A stretch of 64,000 bases of DNA, taken from Pedobacter deserti. Lineage in GTDB: Bacteria; Bacteroidota; Bacteroidia; Sphingobacteriales; Sphingobacteriaceae. The notes under the pieces were generated by a model. The model made no database searches. It was not told where the DNA came from and saw only the letters and a list, made by a program, of their open reading frames with translations. The stretch lies in the NCBI RefSeq assembly GCF_024436415.1, contig NZ_JAFMZQ010000001.1, positions 1,178,001 to 1,242,000 on the forward strand. Reading direction: 5' to 3'. This document shows, piece by piece, positions 1 through 10,023 of the stretch. Numbering within the stretch: position 1 is the first letter of the stretch; the number at the start of each line of letters is the position of its first letter. The position numbers and the translations under genes are program-made.

Positions 1-123
1 ATGAGTACGGTAGCGGTAGTGTATCGTGAAACAAAGTCATGGAAGTGGCCGCTTATACAGCTAACCTATATGACGCTTCTGGCTTATGTCGCCAGTTTGA
101 TCGCCTATCAGCTATTGAAGTAA
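1..123 (+). CDS. feoB: Ferrous iron transporter B, C-terminal end (partial)
   Basis: The window opens inside a reading frame whose last 40 residues (beginning MSTVAVVYRETKSWKWPLIQ) match the C-terminal segment of FeoB, the inner-membrane Fe(II) transporter with an N-terminal G domain. Visible here are the conserved STVAVVxRET patch and the final hydrophobic helix (about residues 22-39), then TAA at 121-123. The GTPase domain and most of the membrane domain lie upstream of the window. The assignment rests on this short tail only, but the pattern is characteristic. A SprT-like gene follows 17 bp downstream on the same strand. Confidence 0.8.
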   Translation: MSTVAVVYRETKSWKWPLIQLTYMTLLAYVASLIAYQLLK

Positions 124-140
124 ATTGGTTATCTTGCAGT

Positions 141-758
141 GTGGATAAGGTTGCTATTTTAGCTCAGCATATGCCGGCGGTGGCGGCACCGATGATAGCA
201 CGATGGATCGATTATTTCCAATGTGAGTTCACCATATCGAAGGGCAGGGCTACGAAGCTTGGCGATTACCGGCATCCCTTTAAAGGGCTTGGGCATAAGA
301 TTTCAGTAAACAGGACATTGAATCCTTATGCTTTTTTGGTGACAACGGTGCATGAATTTGCTCATTTGGTGACCTGGAACGAGTATAAGAACCGTGTTAA
401 ACCGCATGGTGGCGAGTGGAAGCGCAACTTTCAGCGGATGATGGCTCCTTTTCTTGAACGCGACGTTTTCCCTGATGACCTAAGCCGTGCTATAGCAAGT
501 TACCTGAATAACCCTGCGGCAGCTAGTTGCACCGACCTTAAGCTTTCAAGAGCGTTAAAAAAATATGATTTAAGCGCTGATGGCGTGTTTAAACTCGAAG
601 AACTGCCGCCGGATGCGGTGTTCAGTATCAAAGACGGCCGACGGTTTAGAAAGGGCGAACGCTTGCGGAAGCGCTACAGGTGCACATGCCTGGACAACGG
701 AAAGATCTATCTTTTTAATCCTCTTGCTGAAGTTTTTGACGTTCCTGCCACTGCTTAG
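141..758 (+). CDS. SprT-like zinc metalloprotease domain protein
   Basis: The protein carries the SprT/spartan-type gluzincin signature HEFAH (about residues 71-75 from the chosen start), with a third candidate metal ligand His in KPHGGEW about 14 residues later. This is the arrangement of SprT-like proteins, whose eukaryotic relatives cut DNA-protein crosslinks; the bacterial substrate is not known. I chose GTG at 141 because the conserved region begins just after it and it follows the feoB stop closely. The frame is open back to ATG at 39, but that would overlap feoB; ATG at 171 is also possible. Its 3' end overlaps the convergent lutB gene by 44 bp. Confidence 0.75.
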   Translation: MDKVAILAQHMPAVAAPMIARWIDYFQCEFTISKGRATKLGDYRHPFKGLGHKISVNRTLNPYAFLVTTVHEFAHLVTWNEYKNRVKPHGGEWKRNFQRMMAPFLERDVFPDDLSRAIASYLNNPAAASCTDLKLSRALKKYDLSADGVFKLEELPPDAVFSIKDGRRFRKGERLRKRYRCTCLDNGKIYLFNPLAEVFDVPATA

Positions 759-2103
759 CAAAGGACTTTTCCGATACTAGCGGCATTTCCCTGTATTTTC
801 CCCACTTCTTCCTGAACAGGTATTTCAAAAGAAAGTTTTTGATGCGACCACCAAACCTGTCCATCAGTGAGCGCCGCTGCATTCCTGTTTTCCACATCTT
901 CCAGCCAATCTCCTCGGCTTTTGTATTGCTGCCACTGGAAGCCGCGTCGCGGCGGTTCAACAGGAGCATTTTATGGATGTCGATCTTCACGGGACAAACT
1001 TCAGAACATTTACCACACAGGCTCGAGGCATAACTCAGGTGCTTAAAGTTCTTCATCCCCTGGAAATGTGGGGTAATGATGGATCCGATTGGTCCGCTAT
1101 ACGTAGTGTTATAGGTGTGACCGCCAATATTTTTATACACGGGGCAGGCGTTCAGGCAAGCACCGCAGCGGATGCAATAGAGTCCCTGGCGCTGGTCTTT
1201 CTGTGCGAGCAGCTTCGTTCTGCCGTTGTCGAGCAGTATAACATACATCTCCTCCGGGCCATCTGTTTCGTCACCTCTTCTGGGTCCGCTGAGAACGGTA
1301 TTGTAAACTGTTAAGTTCTGCCCGGTTCCATGGCTCGCTAAAAGCGGCCAGAACAAATCCAAATCGGCGATGGAAGGGATCAGCTTTTCGATACCGACCA
1401 CCGCAATGTGAATCTTTGGGAAGGTGGTGGAAAGCCGGGCATTCCCTTCGTTTTCCGTAAGTGCTATGCTGCCCGTATCGGCGATCAGAAAGTTACCTCC
1501 GGTAATGCCTATGTCGGCAGTCAGATACTTGTCCCGAAGCAATTCCCGCGCTTTCTGGGTGAGCTGCTCCGGTGTATAGTCTACCGGCGTGCCGAACTTC
1601 TCATGAAAGAGCTGAGCGATCTCCTCTTTGCTAAGATGCATGGCAGGGGTTACAATATGGTATGGGTGCTGGCCAAGCAGCTGTACGATGTATTCGCCCA
1701 GGTCGCTCTCTAGCGATTCGATGTTGTTTTTCTCGAGAAATTCGTTCAGGTGAATTTCTTCGGTGGTCATAGATTTGGACTTTATTACAGATTTTCCGCC
1801 GGCATTATTGATGATATTTAATATCTCTTTCTGTGCCTCTGCAGCGTCGTTGGCCCAGATCACTTTACCACCTCTGCGCTGGAAGTTAGCTTCAAACTCC
1901 GGAAGATATTTATCCAGATTCTCCATAACGCGCCACTTGATCGCATGTGCCTTCTTCTTAGAGTTCTCCAGATTTTCAAATCTGGACAGTCCGCGTTCCA
2001 CAGCAGTATTGTACTTGCCAATATTGTAATTAATGGTGGTACGGTGACCGAGATCGAAAGCCTTTTCGTCCGATTTTACTAGAAACTCCTCTGCAATATT
2101 CAT
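715..2103 (-). CDS. lutB: LutB-type lactate utilisation iron-sulfur protein
   Basis: This 462-aa protein has the LutB/YkgF layout: an N-terminal LUD domain (about residues 65-295, with the TGGNFLIADTGS glycine-rich stretch) and a C-terminal ferredoxin-like domain with cysteines at 310, 313, 316 and 320 (CIRCGACLNACP) and 363, 366 and 370 (CGKCSEVCP), ligands for two 4Fe-4S clusters. Family members act with LutA and LutC in oxidising L-lactate to pyruvate. No lutA or lutC is visible nearby, so partners must be elsewhere. It is last in a minus-strand run (tatC, rpiB, M28 peptidase, lutB) and overlaps the SprT-like gene tail to tail. Confidence 0.9.
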   Translation of the reverse strand: MNIAEEFLVKSDEKAFDLGHRTTINYNIGKYNTAVERGLSRFENLENSKKKAHAIKWRVMENLDKYLPEFEANFQRRGGKVIWANDAAEAQKEILNIINNAGGKSVIKSKSMTTEEIHLNEFLEKNNIESLESDLGEYIVQLLGQHPYHIVTPAMHLSKEEIAQLFHEKFGTPVDYTPEQLTQKARELLRDKYLTADIGITGGNFLIADTGSIALTENEGNARLSTTFPKIHIAVVGIEKLIPSIADLDLFWPLLASHGTGQNLTVYNTVLSGPRRGDETDGPEEMYVILLDNGRTKLLAQKDQRQGLYCIRCGACLNACPVYKNIGGHTYNTTYSGPIGSIITPHFQGMKNFKHLSYASSLCGKCSEVCPVKIDIHKMLLLNRRDAASSGSNTKAEEIGWKMWKTGMQRRSLMDRFGGRIKNFLLKYLFRKKWGKYREMPLVSEKSFAKQWQERQKLQQED

Positions 2104-2154
2104 CGTGTCGCTGCTGTGAAAATAGATTGTTATAAAGCTAACGGTTTGCTGTGG

Positions 2155-3759
2155 TTATTGTTTTGGGGTGCCGTCCTCATTCTTATCCACCGCTGGCCGT
2201 TTTGCCCCGTTTGCAAGCTCCCAAGCAGTAAAATAAACCAGTTGGGCCCGCTTTGCAAGCATCGGAAAGTCAATTTTACTTACTTCGTCGCCAGGCTGGT
2301 GATAATCGTCGTGCACACCGTTGAAATAGAAGATCACCGGAATTCCGTGCTTGGCAAAATTGTAATGATCAGAACGGTAGTAGAACCTGTTTGGGTCTGT
2401 ACGGTTGTTATAACGCTCGTCCAGGTTGATATTTACATAGTCCTTGTTTGCCTTTTTTCCAATCCTGTCAAGTTCTGTACTTAACATGTCCGAGCCTATA
2501 ATATAAACGAAGTTGTTATCGCCGGCGTGATCGGCATCGCCGCGGCCAATCATATCGATGTTGAGGTTGGTAACCGTATTTGCCAGCGGAAATATGGGAT
2601 GATCTGAATACCATTCTGATCCGAGCAAGCCTTTTTCTTCGCCGGTAACGGTCATGAACAAAATACTTCTTTTAGGGCCTTTACCAGCCTTTTTCGCTTT
2701 CATAAAGGCATCTGCAATGAGAAGAACGCCTGTGGTCCCTGAGCCGTCGTCATCCGCACCATTGTTGATCTTATCATCGCCTTTTACGCCCGGGGTGATA
2801 CCGATATGATCGTAATGCGCCGTAATAACCAGAACTTCATCTTTCAGTTTTGGATCAGAGCCTTCAAGGTAGCCCAGCACGTTTTCAGCGCGTACTTTTT
2901 TCTCGCTTTTGCTAGCGCTGATATTGATTTGGGTTTTGATCACTTGCGTGGCGGGTTTGCCGCTTGTCCTGATTCTGGCTTTAACAGCTTCCAGATCCGT
3001 GCCCGCCGATTTAAGGATTCGGTTGGCCGTAGCCGTGGTGATGGTAACTACAGGCATTGATTGCGGCTGATTTAGTCGCGCAACGTTTTCTTCGCTCTTC
3101 ATCACCATTTGATCTTCACTGAGGTATGCCTTCAAATTGTCAGGCATGACGTCCACAGCCGGATCAATAACCAGCACCGCCGCTGCGCCGTTCTCGGCCA
3201 AATATCTTAATTTAGTATTCAAGGCAGCGCTTACAGCACGGGCGTTATTGTCTGTACGCTGACCGTCAGGCCTGCCGGATTTTAGGATGAGGACGATCTT
3301 GCCGGCTATGGTTTGATCTTTGTAATCGTTGTAACCTTCCGTATTGAGGCCATATCCTGCAAACAATACATCCTGGCTGCTCAGGTTGTATCCTTTTATA
3401 CTGACGGCCTGAGGCATGTTGTAGAAATCAGTGATGGGCATAGCAGCTTGTCCGGCGATCAAGAGCTGCTGGTTGAGGCTAAACGAGGCCATATCTACGG
3501 GCTGAAAGTAGTCACCGTTGACCGGCCCCTTAAGTCCAATAGCTTTAAAGTGATTTCTGATGTATTCAGCCGCCATCCAACCGCCCTCGGTTCCTGTTTC
3601 GCGACCTTCGTAGGCATCGGATGCCAGAACTGAAAGATGCTTATAAGCCGCATCTTTATTGACATGCTTTCCGAATTTAATTGCCTCTTTGTTTTGTCCG
3701 TATCCGTTGAGGCTGGCCAGAAGGACAGCTGCAATATATAAGTATCTGTACATTAGCAT
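2155..3759 (-). CDS. M28-family metallopeptidase with PA domain, secreted
   Basis: This 534-aa exported peptidase begins with a signal peptide (YLYIAAVLLASLNGYGQ). A protease-associated insert spans roughly residues 110-270, and the M28 catalytic zinc motifs follow in order: TAHYDHIG, NNGADDDGSGT, TGEEKGLLGS, NIDMIGR and DDYHQPGDE. The family covers two-zinc aminopeptidases that trim N-terminal residues from peptides, so a periplasmic or outer-membrane role in peptide scavenging is likely. ATG at 3759 overlaps the rpiB stop by 7 nt; ATG at 3753 is an equally plausible start. The overlap suggests translational coupling with rpiB. Confidence 0.88.
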   Translation of the reverse strand: MLMYRYLYIAAVLLASLNGYGQNKEAIKFGKHVNKDAAYKHLSVLASDAYEGRETGTEGGWMAAEYIRNHFKAIGLKGPVNGDYFQPVDMASFSLNQQLLIAGQAAMPITDFYNMPQAVSIKGYNLSSQDVLFAGYGLNTEGYNDYKDQTIAGKIVLILKSGRPDGQRTDNNARAVSAALNTKLRYLAENGAAAVLVIDPAVDVMPDNLKAYLSEDQMVMKSEENVARLNQPQSMPVVTITTATANRILKSAGTDLEAVKARIRTSGKPATQVIKTQINISASKSEKKVRAENVLGYLEGSDPKLKDEVLVITAHYDHIGITPGVKGDDKINNGADDDGSGTTGVLLIADAFMKAKKAGKGPKRSILFMTVTGEEKGLLGSEWYSDHPIFPLANTVTNLNIDMIGRGDADHAGDNNFVYIIGSDMLSTELDRIGKKANKDYVNINLDERYNNRTDPNRFYYRSDHYNFAKHGIPVIFYFNGVHDDYHQPGDEVSKIDFPMLAKRAQLVYFTAWELANGAKRPAVDKNEDGTPKQ

Positions 3760-4193
3760 GAAATTTTATTTACCCTGGCCGCGTGCCGGCCTCCCTCAAA
3801 GGGTGTGTTTATAAATGTCGTGGTCATTTGCCTGGCAAGATCAAGAGAGACAAATCTGGCCGGAATACAAAGGACGTTGGCATCATTATGCTGTCGTGCA
3901 AGGGCGGCCAGTTCGTTCAGCCAGCAAATCGCCGCACGTATCTGCTGGTGTTTATTTGCGCTGATTGCCACACCATTTGCGCTGCCGCAGATCAGGATGC
4001 CAAGCGTATACGCCTTGGATTCCACTGCTGAAGCAACCGGGTGGGCGAAATCCGGATAATCCACAGAATCCAGTGAATGGGTGCCGAAGTCTTTCAGCTC
4101 ATAAGCGCTTAAAAATTCCTTCAGGGCTTCTTTGTATTCAAAGCCGGCGTGGTCTGCGCCGATGGCTATTTTAATTTTCGTATTATCAGACAT
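3753..4193 (-). CDS. rpiB: Ribose 5-phosphate isomerase B
   Basis: The 146-aa protein matches RpiB/LacAB in length and motifs: IGADHAGF at the N terminus (Asp14, His15), the catalytic-cysteine loop ICGSANGVAISANK (Cys69), and HNDANVLCIPARF downstream. It should interconvert ribose 5-phosphate and ribulose 5-phosphate in the pentose phosphate pathway, in the cytoplasm. The gene lies 33 bp downstream of tatC and overlaps the start of the M28 peptidase gene, so these are probably co-transcribed. The related allose-6-phosphate isomerase activity cannot be excluded from sequence alone. Confidence 0.93.
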   Translation of the reverse strand: MSDNTKIKIAIGADHAGFEYKEALKEFLSAYELKDFGTHSLDSVDYPDFAHPVASAVESKAYTLGILICGSANGVAISANKHQQIRAAICWLNELAALARQHNDANVLCIPARFVSLDLARQMTTTFINTPFEGGRHAARVNKISC

Positions 4194-4226
4194 ACCTGTA
4201 TTTTTTATTAATATACAATTTGTTTC

Positions 4227-5105
4227 CTAGTTTGCCGCACTGTATAGTTCCCTTTTTCTTTTGTTTTCAATATGGGCAGAGATATAAATACTCACCTCAT
4301 ATAATATAAATAAAGGCAGGGCTACGATCATCATGGTAAAGGGGTCGGCCGTTGGGGTAACTACTGCTGCCACAATCAAAATGATCACAACGGCATATCT
4401 TCTGCTTGAACGCATAAAGGCCGGAGTCATTACGCCAAGTTTTGACAATACAAAAATAATGACTGGCAGCTGAAAGATCAGACCTGAGCCCAGCGTCAAT
4501 GTCATAATCGATGACAGGTAAGAATCGATGGTGAAGGTGTTCTCAATATCCGGGCTCACTGTAAAATTTGTGAGAAAATTTATAGAAAGCGGGCAAATGA
4601 GGTAATAGCCAAAAAGAATTCCCAAAAAGAAAAGAAACGAAGCAAAGAATACAAAACCACTTGCCGATTTTCGTTCGTTGTCGTGCAAGGCAGGCTTCAC
4701 GAACAACCAGATTTCGAAGAGAAGGTATGGAACCCCTAGTATAACACCGGCCATCACACAGGAGTTTAGCTGTAAGGTAAACTGCCCGGACATCTGTGTG
4801 TTGATGATCTTGGCGTCGATCTTCGTAATGCAAAATTCTGAACCTATCGATGGAAAGCGTTCATAAAGCTGGCACATCATTTTATAGGTCCAGAAATCAG
4901 GGTTTTTGGGGCCCATGATCACTTCATTGAAGATGAAGTCTGAAAAGTAAAACGCACCAATGGTCAACACAAAGATAACGGCCAGTGCCCTAAGCAAATG
5001 TTTTCGCAGGATATCGATATGGTCGAAGAAAGACATTTCGGCTTCAAGCGTCTTTCCTTTCTCCTTTATTGCGCCAATCAGTTTCTTCGTTCTAGTTTCG
5101 CTCAT
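4227..5105 (-). CDS. tatC: Twin-arginine translocase subunit TatC
   Basis: A 292-aa polytopic membrane protein with six predicted hydrophobic segments and the N-terminal cytoplasmic TatC signature (MSFFDHIDILRKHLLRAL, about residues 24-41), which helps recognise twin-arginine signal peptides. TatC forms the receptor core of the Tat pathway exporting folded proteins. The first 23 residues precede the usual TatC start and are charged, as often seen in Bacteroidota. No tatA/tatB is adjacent. It starts just after the terminator-like hairpin that follows accC, so it probably heads its own unit with rpiB and the M28 peptidase. Confidence 0.93.
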   Translation of the reverse strand: MSETRTKKLIGAIKEKGKTLEAEMSFFDHIDILRKHLLRALAVIFVLTIGAFYFSDFIFNEVIMGPKNPDFWTYKMMCQLYERFPSIGSEFCITKIDAKIINTQMSGQFTLQLNSCVMAGVILGVPYLLFEIWLFVKPALHDNERKSASGFVFFASFLFFLGILFGYYLICPLSINFLTNFTVSPDIENTFTIDSYLSSIMTLTLGSGLIFQLPVIIFVLSKLGVMTPAFMRSSRRYAVVIILIVAAVVTPTADPFTMMIVALPLFILYEVSIYISAHIENKRKRELYSAAN

Positions 5106-5119
5106 AATATGTTAAGCAA

Positions 5120-5153
5120 AAATACCATTCTAATTTTATTTAGAATGGTATTT
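5120..5153 (-). terminator. Hairpin terminator after accC
   Basis: A perfect 13-bp inverted repeat (5120-5132 with 5141-5153, 8-nt loop) lies between the accC stop and the tatC start. On the minus strand it is followed by a short T-rich stretch (ATTTTTG), as expected for the end of the lipid-synthesis transcript. The stem is AT-rich, so strength is uncertain. Confidence 0.6.
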
Positions 5154-5187
5154 CCGGTATATATCAAAATAAATCCTTTAGCTATCG

Positions 5188-6528
5188 TTATTCTGAAAAT
5201 TCGAAGGTTTCCATGAACTTGGTAGTGAAGTTACCGGCCCTGAAATTGGGGTCTTTCATCAGCTTCATGTGGAAAGGTATCGTTGTTTTTACCCCTTCAA
5301 TCACGAACTCGCTCAAGGCACGTTCCATGGTACTTATGGCTTCTTCTCTGGTTTGTGCAACGCAGATAAGTTTGGCGATCATAGAGTCATAATTTGGCGG
5401 AATCTGGTAGCCTGCATAGACGTGTGTATCGACGCGGACGCCATGTCCACCCGGAGAATGGAAGTTGGTTATTTTACCCGGGCTCGGACGGAAATTATTA
5501 AAGGGGTCTTCGGCGTTGATGCGGCATTCTATAGCGTGCATATCCGGCATGTAGTTTCTGCCGGAAATAGGTACACCCGAGGCAACCTTGATTTGCTCCT
5601 TGATGAGGTCGTAATTGATAACTTCCTCAGTTACCGGATGCTCCACCTGTATCCGGGTGTTCATTTCCATGAAATAGAAGTTGCGATGTTTGTCGACCAG
5701 GAATTCAATGGTTCCAGCGCCTTCATACTGCACCGCAATAGCTCCCTTGATAGCAGCTTCACCCATTTTTTCCCGGAGTTCGGGGGTCATAAACGGAGAA
5801 GGGGCTTCTTCTACAAGTTTCTGGTGGCGCCGTTGTATAGAACAGTCGCGCTCCGAAAGGTGACAGGCCTTACCATATTGATCGCCTATAACCTGGATTT
5901 CGATATGTCTCGGATCTTCAATGTATTTCTCCATATAAAGTCCGTCGTTACCAAAAGCGGCTCCAGACTCCTGTTTGGCACTGTCCCATGCATTTTCGAA
6001 ATCTTCATCTTTCCATACCACGCGCATTCCGCGGCCACCGCCACCTGCAGTAGCTTTCAGAATTACCGGGTATCCGATCTCATTGGCCAGCTTTATACCT
6101 TCCTTGATGTTATCAAGCAGGCCTTCCGACCCAGGAATCGTCGGCACACCAGCTTTTTTCATGGTTTCTTTGGCCGAAGCTTTGTCGCCCATCGAGTTGA
6201 TCTGCTCAGGTGTGGCACCAATAAACTTAATTCCGTAGTCTCTGCATACGGAAGAAAACTTAGCGTTTTCTGACAGGAAGCCGTAGCCGGGATGTATGGC
6301 ATCTGCGTTAGTCAACTCAGCCGCGGAAATAATATTTGGAATGCTTAAATAAGAATCTCTGCTTGGTGGTGGACCTATGCATACAGCTTCATCAGCGAAT
6401 CGTACATGTAAGCTTTCGCGATCGGCCGTAGAATAAACCGCAACTGTCTTAATGCCCATTTCTTTACAGGTTCGGATAATGCGCAAAGCAATCTCGCCCC
6501 TGTTGGCAATTAATATTTTTTTAAACAT
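5188..6528 (-). CDS. accC: Acetyl-CoA carboxylase, biotin carboxylase subunit
   Basis: The 446-aa protein has the length and motif order of AccC: N-terminal [20 protein letters not shown], the ATP-grasp glycine loop [12 protein letters not shown], the [20 protein letters not shown] segment and [15 protein letters not shown] near the active site. It carboxylates biotin carried on AccB using ATP and bicarbonate, the first half-reaction of malonyl-CoA synthesis. It is the last gene of the plsX-fabH-accB-accC run, 92 bp after accB. The carboxyltransferase subunits accA/accD are not in the window. Confidence 0.96.
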   Translation of the reverse strand: MFKKILIANRGEIALRIIRTCKEMGIKTVAVYSTADRESLHVRFADEAVCIGPPPSRDSYLSIPNIISAAELTNADAIHPGYGFLSENAKFSSVCRDYGIKFIGATPEQINSMGDKASAKETMKKAGVPTIPGSEGLLDNIKEGIKLANEIGYPVILKATAGGGGRGMRVVWKDEDFENAWDSAKQESGAAFGNDGLYMEKYIEDPRHIEIQVIGDQYGKACHLSERDCSIQRRHQKLVEEAPSPFMTPELREKMGEAAIKGAIAVQYEGAGTIEFLVDKHRNFYFMEMNTRIQVEHPVTEEVINYDLIKEQIKVASGVPISGRNYMPDMHAIECRINAEDPFNNFRPSPGKITNFHSPGGHGVRVDTHVYAGYQIPPNYDSMIAKLICVAQTREEAISTMERALSEFVIEGVKTTIPFHMKLMKDPNFRAGNFTTKFMETFEFSE

Positions 6529-6620
6529 AGAGTTTTATTTTCGTGGTCCCGTGTTCTGCAACGCGGGACATGTTCTGATAATAAAGATGTAGGTTATGCG
6601 CTGTGAAACCGACTGACCGA

Positions 6621-7106
6621 CTAAACCGGCTCTACTAAAAATAGAGGCTGATCATATTCAACCGGGGAAGCATTGTCTACCAGTACTTTAACGATCCTTC
6701 CAGATACTTCGCTCTCAATCTCATTGAATAATTTCATTGCCTCTATGATGCAGATAACTTTTCCTGTGGAAATTTCATCGCCAACATTCACAAAGGCTGG
6801 TTTATCCGGACTGGATGAACGATAAAATGTTCCGATCATCGGAGATTTAACAGTGATATATTTTGAAGTGTCTTCAGTTGCAGGAGATTTGGCTTCCGGG
6901 GCCGCTGCCACAGGCTGAGGAGCGGCGGCCGCTGGCATAACATTAGCCGCAGGCGCAGGAGGTTGTACAGGAACTGTGGTCTGAATAACTGTAGGCGTTT
7001 GATTTGTTTTGATCGTGATCTTGAAATCATTTTGCTCTATAGCGACCTCGTTTACTCCCGAACGGGAAACAAATTTGATGAGTTCCTGAATCTGTTTAAT
7101 ATCCAT
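6621..7106 (-). CDS. accB: Acetyl-CoA carboxylase, biotin carboxyl carrier protein
   Basis: This 161-aa protein has the AccB layout: an N-terminal helix-rich segment (1-35), an Ala/Pro-rich flexible linker (about 37-78), and a C-terminal biotinyl domain with the canonical EAMKLFNE motif, biotinylated at Lys125. It shuttles carboxybiotin between biotin carboxylase and carboxyltransferase. It sits between fabH and accC, the standard Bacteroidota order, so expression with those genes is likely. Confidence 0.96.
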   Translation of the reverse strand: MDIKQIQELIKFVSRSGVNEVAIEQNDFKITIKTNQTPTVIQTTVPVQPPAPAANVMPAAAAPQPVAAAPEAKSPATEDTSKYITVKSPMIGTFYRSSSPDKPAFVNVGDEISTGKVICIIEAMKLFNEIESEVSGRIVKVLVDNASPVEYDQPLFLVEPV

Positions 7107-7176
7107 TTTGGTGTTATTTAAGAAAACAATGTTTTTTTAGAATCAGCTAAGTTATGATAAATTCAAGTAAATATTA

Positions 7177-8166
7177 CTAGTAGGCCCATTTTAAGTAGAC
7201 CGAGCCCCAGGTAAATCCGCCGCCGAAGGCAGCTAGTATGATATTGTCGCCTTTTTTCAGCTGATGCTCCCATTCCCATAAACAGAGCGGTATGGTGCCG
7301 TTTGTGGTGTTCCCGTAACGCTGAATATTGATCATCACCTTTTCGGCGCCTACGCCCATTCTTGAAGCTGTAGCATCGATAATACGTTTATTGGCCTGAT
7401 GCGGCACAAGCCAGGTCACATCGTCTGATGAGAGGTTATTACGTTCCATGATCTCGGCTGCAACATCTGCCATATTGGTTACAGCAAACTTAAATACGGC
7501 CTGACCTTCCTGATAAACAACATGCTCGTTATTATTAACTGTTTCATGTGAGGCCGGACGAACCGATCCGCCTGCTTTCTGATGCAGAAACTGCCTGCCT
7601 GACCCGTCCGTCTTTAAAACGGAATCCATAATGCCGACACCCTCTGTATTGGGTTCAAGCAAAACGGCCCCGCATCCGTCGCCGAATATAATGCAGGTCG
7701 TACGATCTTTGTAATCGATAATAGACGACATTTTGTCTCCACCGACCACAAGTACTTTTTTATGTTTACCAGACTCTATAAATTGTGCTGCTGTTGACAA
7801 ACCAAAGATAAACCCCGAGCATGCGGCCTGAAGGTCATAACCCCAAGCATTTTTTGCTCCTATTTTATCGGCCAGTATGTTTGCAGTAGCCGGGAAAGGC
7901 ATGTCTGGTGTGGTTGTACAGAAAATGATCAGTTCAATCTCATCAGCACCAATGCCTCTTTTCTGAAGCAAGCCGTTTACAGCCTGAACGGCCATATCCG
8001 AAGTCCCAAGTCCTTCGCCTTTTAAAATTCTACGCTCTTTTATTCCTGTTCTTGATGTGATCCACTCGTCCGTTGTATCTACAATGCTTTCGAGTTCTTT
8101 ATTTGTCAGTACGTATTCTGGAACATATCCGTTAACAGCAGTAATTGCAGCGTGAATTTTATTCAT
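7177..8166 (-). CDS. fabH: Beta-ketoacyl-ACP synthase III
   Basis: The 329-aa protein has the KAS III motifs: active-site cysteine in DLQAACSGF (Cys116), VPHQANKRI with the catalytic His, and [16 protein letters not shown] with the catalytic Asn. The [14 protein letters not shown] stretch near residue 33 is the FabH nucleotide/CoA-binding signature. It condenses an acyl-CoA primer with malonyl-ACP to start fatty-acid synthesis; Bacteroidota enzymes often accept branched primers, but specificity is not readable here. It starts 7 bp after plsX. Confidence 0.95.
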   Translation of the reverse strand: MNKIHAAITAVNGYVPEYVLTNKELESIVDTTDEWITSRTGIKERRILKGEGLGTSDMAVQAVNGLLQKRGIGADEIELIIFCTTTPDMPFPATANILADKIGAKNAWGYDLQAACSGFIFGLSTAAQFIESGKHKKVLVVGGDKMSSIIDYKDRTTCIIFGDGCGAVLLEPNTEGVGIMDSVLKTDGSGRQFLHQKAGGSVRPASHETVNNNEHVVYQEGQAVFKFAVTNMADVAAEIMERNNLSSDDVTWLVPHQANKRIIDATASRMGVGAEKVMINIQRYGNTTNGTIPLCLWEWEHQLKKGDNIILAAFGGGFTWGSVYLKWAY

Positions 8167-8173
8167 TTTTCTA

Positions 8174-9115
8174 TTAATTATTAAAAGCAGTCTGTATTTT
8201 ACCGACCAGCCCGGTGGTAATCATGTCCCGCGACTGCAATATCATATTTTTTACTGCGGTTGGACTCGAAATTCCGTGGCCTATTACAACAGGCGCGTTA
8301 ACGCCCAGAACCGGGCTTCCCCCGTAATTCTCGTAATTGAAGCGATCGAAAAACGCATCTTTTAGTCCGCGTTTCAGCGTAAGTACATAAAATGACTCCG
8401 CAAGTTTGAGTAATACATTGCCGGTAAAGCCATCGCAAACAACCACATCAGCTTTATCGTTGAAAAGATCCCGGCCTTCCACATTTCCAACGAAATTGAA
8501 CAGCTGTGTATCTTTCATCAATGGAAAGGTTGCCATACTTAGCATATTGCCTTTCTCATCTTCCTCCCCGATATTCATCAGCGCGACTTTAGGATTGTTG
8601 ATCTGCATGACGTTTTCTGCATATAAGCTTCCCAACACGCCGAACTGTAGAAGTGTGTCCGGTTTGCAGTCGGCGTTTGCACCCACATCAAGCATAAGGC
8701 CTACACCGCCGCTTAGTTTTGGGAGAAAAGTTGACAAACACGGTCGGATGATACCCGGAATTGTTTTTACGCTAAAAACAGCACCAACAAGCATAGCGCC
8801 GGAGTTCCCCGCGCTGGCGAAAGCATCAAGCTCGCCGTTTTTCAGCATATTAAAACCTACAGAAATACTTGAATTCGGCTTTTGAACAATAGCCTTGGTG
8901 GGGTGTTCGCCCATGCCGATTACTTCGGTTGTGTGGACGCATTCAAAAAGATGGGAATCAAACCCGGCTTCTTCGATGAGGGGTTTGATTTGCGAGGTGT
9001 CTCCAATAAGCACAATCTGCTCATTGGAAGATAACAATGGATGGGCAGCTATAGCTCCTAAAATATTTGCTTTAGGAGCATAGTCTCCGCCCATTATATC
9101 GAGACCTATTTTCAT
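8174..9115 (-). CDS. plsX: Phosphate acyltransferase PlsX
   Basis: The 313-aa protein begins [21 protein letters not shown], the PlsX signature, and includes the later conserved [17 protein letters not shown] segment. PlsX converts acyl-ACP to acyl-phosphate, the substrate PlsY uses to start phospholipid synthesis. Placement between rpmF and fabH is the widely conserved arrangement coupling ribosome and membrane synthesis. Confidence 0.95.
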   Translation of the reverse strand: MKIGLDIMGGDYAPKANILGAIAAHPLLSSNEQIVLIGDTSQIKPLIEEAGFDSHLFECVHTTEVIGMGEHPTKAIVQKPNSSISVGFNMLKNGELDAFASAGNSGAMLVGAVFSVKTIPGIIRPCLSTFLPKLSGGVGLMLDVGANADCKPDTLLQFGVLGSLYAENVMQINNPKVALMNIGEEDEKGNMLSMATFPLMKDTQLFNFVGNVEGRDLFNDKADVVVCDGFTGNVLLKLAESFYVLTLKRGLKDAFFDRFNYENYGGSPVLGVNAPVVIGHGISSPTAVKNMILQSRDMITTGLVGKIQTAFNN

Positions 9116-9210
9116 AGTAAAATCAGTTTGTGTATAAAGCGGAATGCTTTGTTTCCAGCTTCTAAAGTTAACCTTTCGAAGACTTAAAACACAAACTATT
9201 TTTTGGAAAA

Positions 9211-9402
9211 TTAACCTATTGCGGTATTTTCTATAACCAATTTGCCGTTATAATACAGATTGCCATCTACATTGTAAGCTCTGTGAGGTGCATGTATAGC
9301 ACCAGTGGTCTGACAAGTAGCTAATGAAGGTGCCTCGGCTTTGTAGTGGGTTCTTCTTTTATCTCTTCTGCTCTTAGAAACCTTGCGTTTTGGATGTGCC
9401 AT
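9211..9402 (-). CDS. rpmF: 50S ribosomal protein L32
   Basis: A 63-aa basic protein starting [20 protein letters not shown], the L32 signature. The central [15 protein letters not shown] segment keeps a single cysteine instead of the four-cysteine zinc knuckle of some L32 proteins, as is usual in this phylum. The gene lies 19 bp after the DUF177 gene and 95 bp before plsX, the canonical neighbours. Confidence 0.95.
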   Translation of the reverse strand: MAHPKRKVSKSRRDKRRTHYKAEAPSLATCQTTGAIHAPHRAYNVDGNLYYNGKLVIENTAIG

Positions 9403-9421
9403 TGCTGATTTATTTAATTTT

Positions 9422-9979
9422 TTATTTTAATTTTTTTAATTCGGCCCAACGAGGGTCTTCATTTTGTTCTTTTTCTTCAGTGTTGTTTTCTACAGAAAAA
9501 CTTTCAAGCTTCTCGATCATTTCCTGATCGCATTGTTGTCCGTCTCCGTTTTCTTCACAAACCTTAATATATGGTACCGATACCGTGATAAATTCATAGA
9601 TCAGTGGCGATATATCCAGTTCGCTCTCCTTTTTGCTCAACATAATAATTTCCAGATCGTCACTCTCCAGATTATCCTCAGCAAATTTTACAATTTGCCG
9701 CTCATGTATGTCGAGCGGTGAATTAAATTCAGACAGACACTTATCACAATCCAGTACAATAGTTCCGTAAATATGGAACTGTAGGATCATCATCGTCTCC
9801 TGCTTATCCAATTCAACGTCTGCTTTCAAACGACCCTTTTTTACGAGGGAGTATTCAAAAGCATCAAAAAAGCTGTTATCAATCTCAAAATCAAACTGAT
9901 GTTTGCCAATTTTTAAGCCTGTGAAAGGGATTGAAAATTGTTTTAATGGTTTCAATTGTAACAAAATTTTAGCCCGCAA
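9422..9979 (-). CDS. DUF177 (YceD-family) protein
   Basis: The 185-aa protein carries the DUF177 core with the [10 protein letters not shown] cysteine pair at about residues 85-88, followed by an acidic C-terminal tail. The family is encoded immediately upstream of rpmF in most bacteria and is linked to 23S rRNA/large-subunit assembly; its biochemical role is unsettled. The call rests on both the motif and the rpmF neighbourhood. Confidence 0.85.
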   Translation of the reverse strand: MRAKILLQLKPLKQFSIPFTGLKIGKHQFDFEIDNSFFDAFEYSLVKKGRLKADVELDKQETMMILQFHIYGTIVLDCDKCLSEFNSPLDIHERQIVKFAEDNLESDDLEIIMLSKKESELDISPLIYEFITVSVPYIKVCEENGDGQQCDQEMIEKLESFSVENNTEEKEQNEDPRWAELKKLK

Positions 9980-10023
9980 ATGTAGAGAATATTTTGATGC
10001 GGTGCAAATATTTTTTGCTTCGC

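Noticed and set aside
5269..6273. Long open frame antisense to accC
   Set aside because: It mirrors the strongly conserved accC gene, has no recognisable domain, and is explained by codon bias in the real gene.
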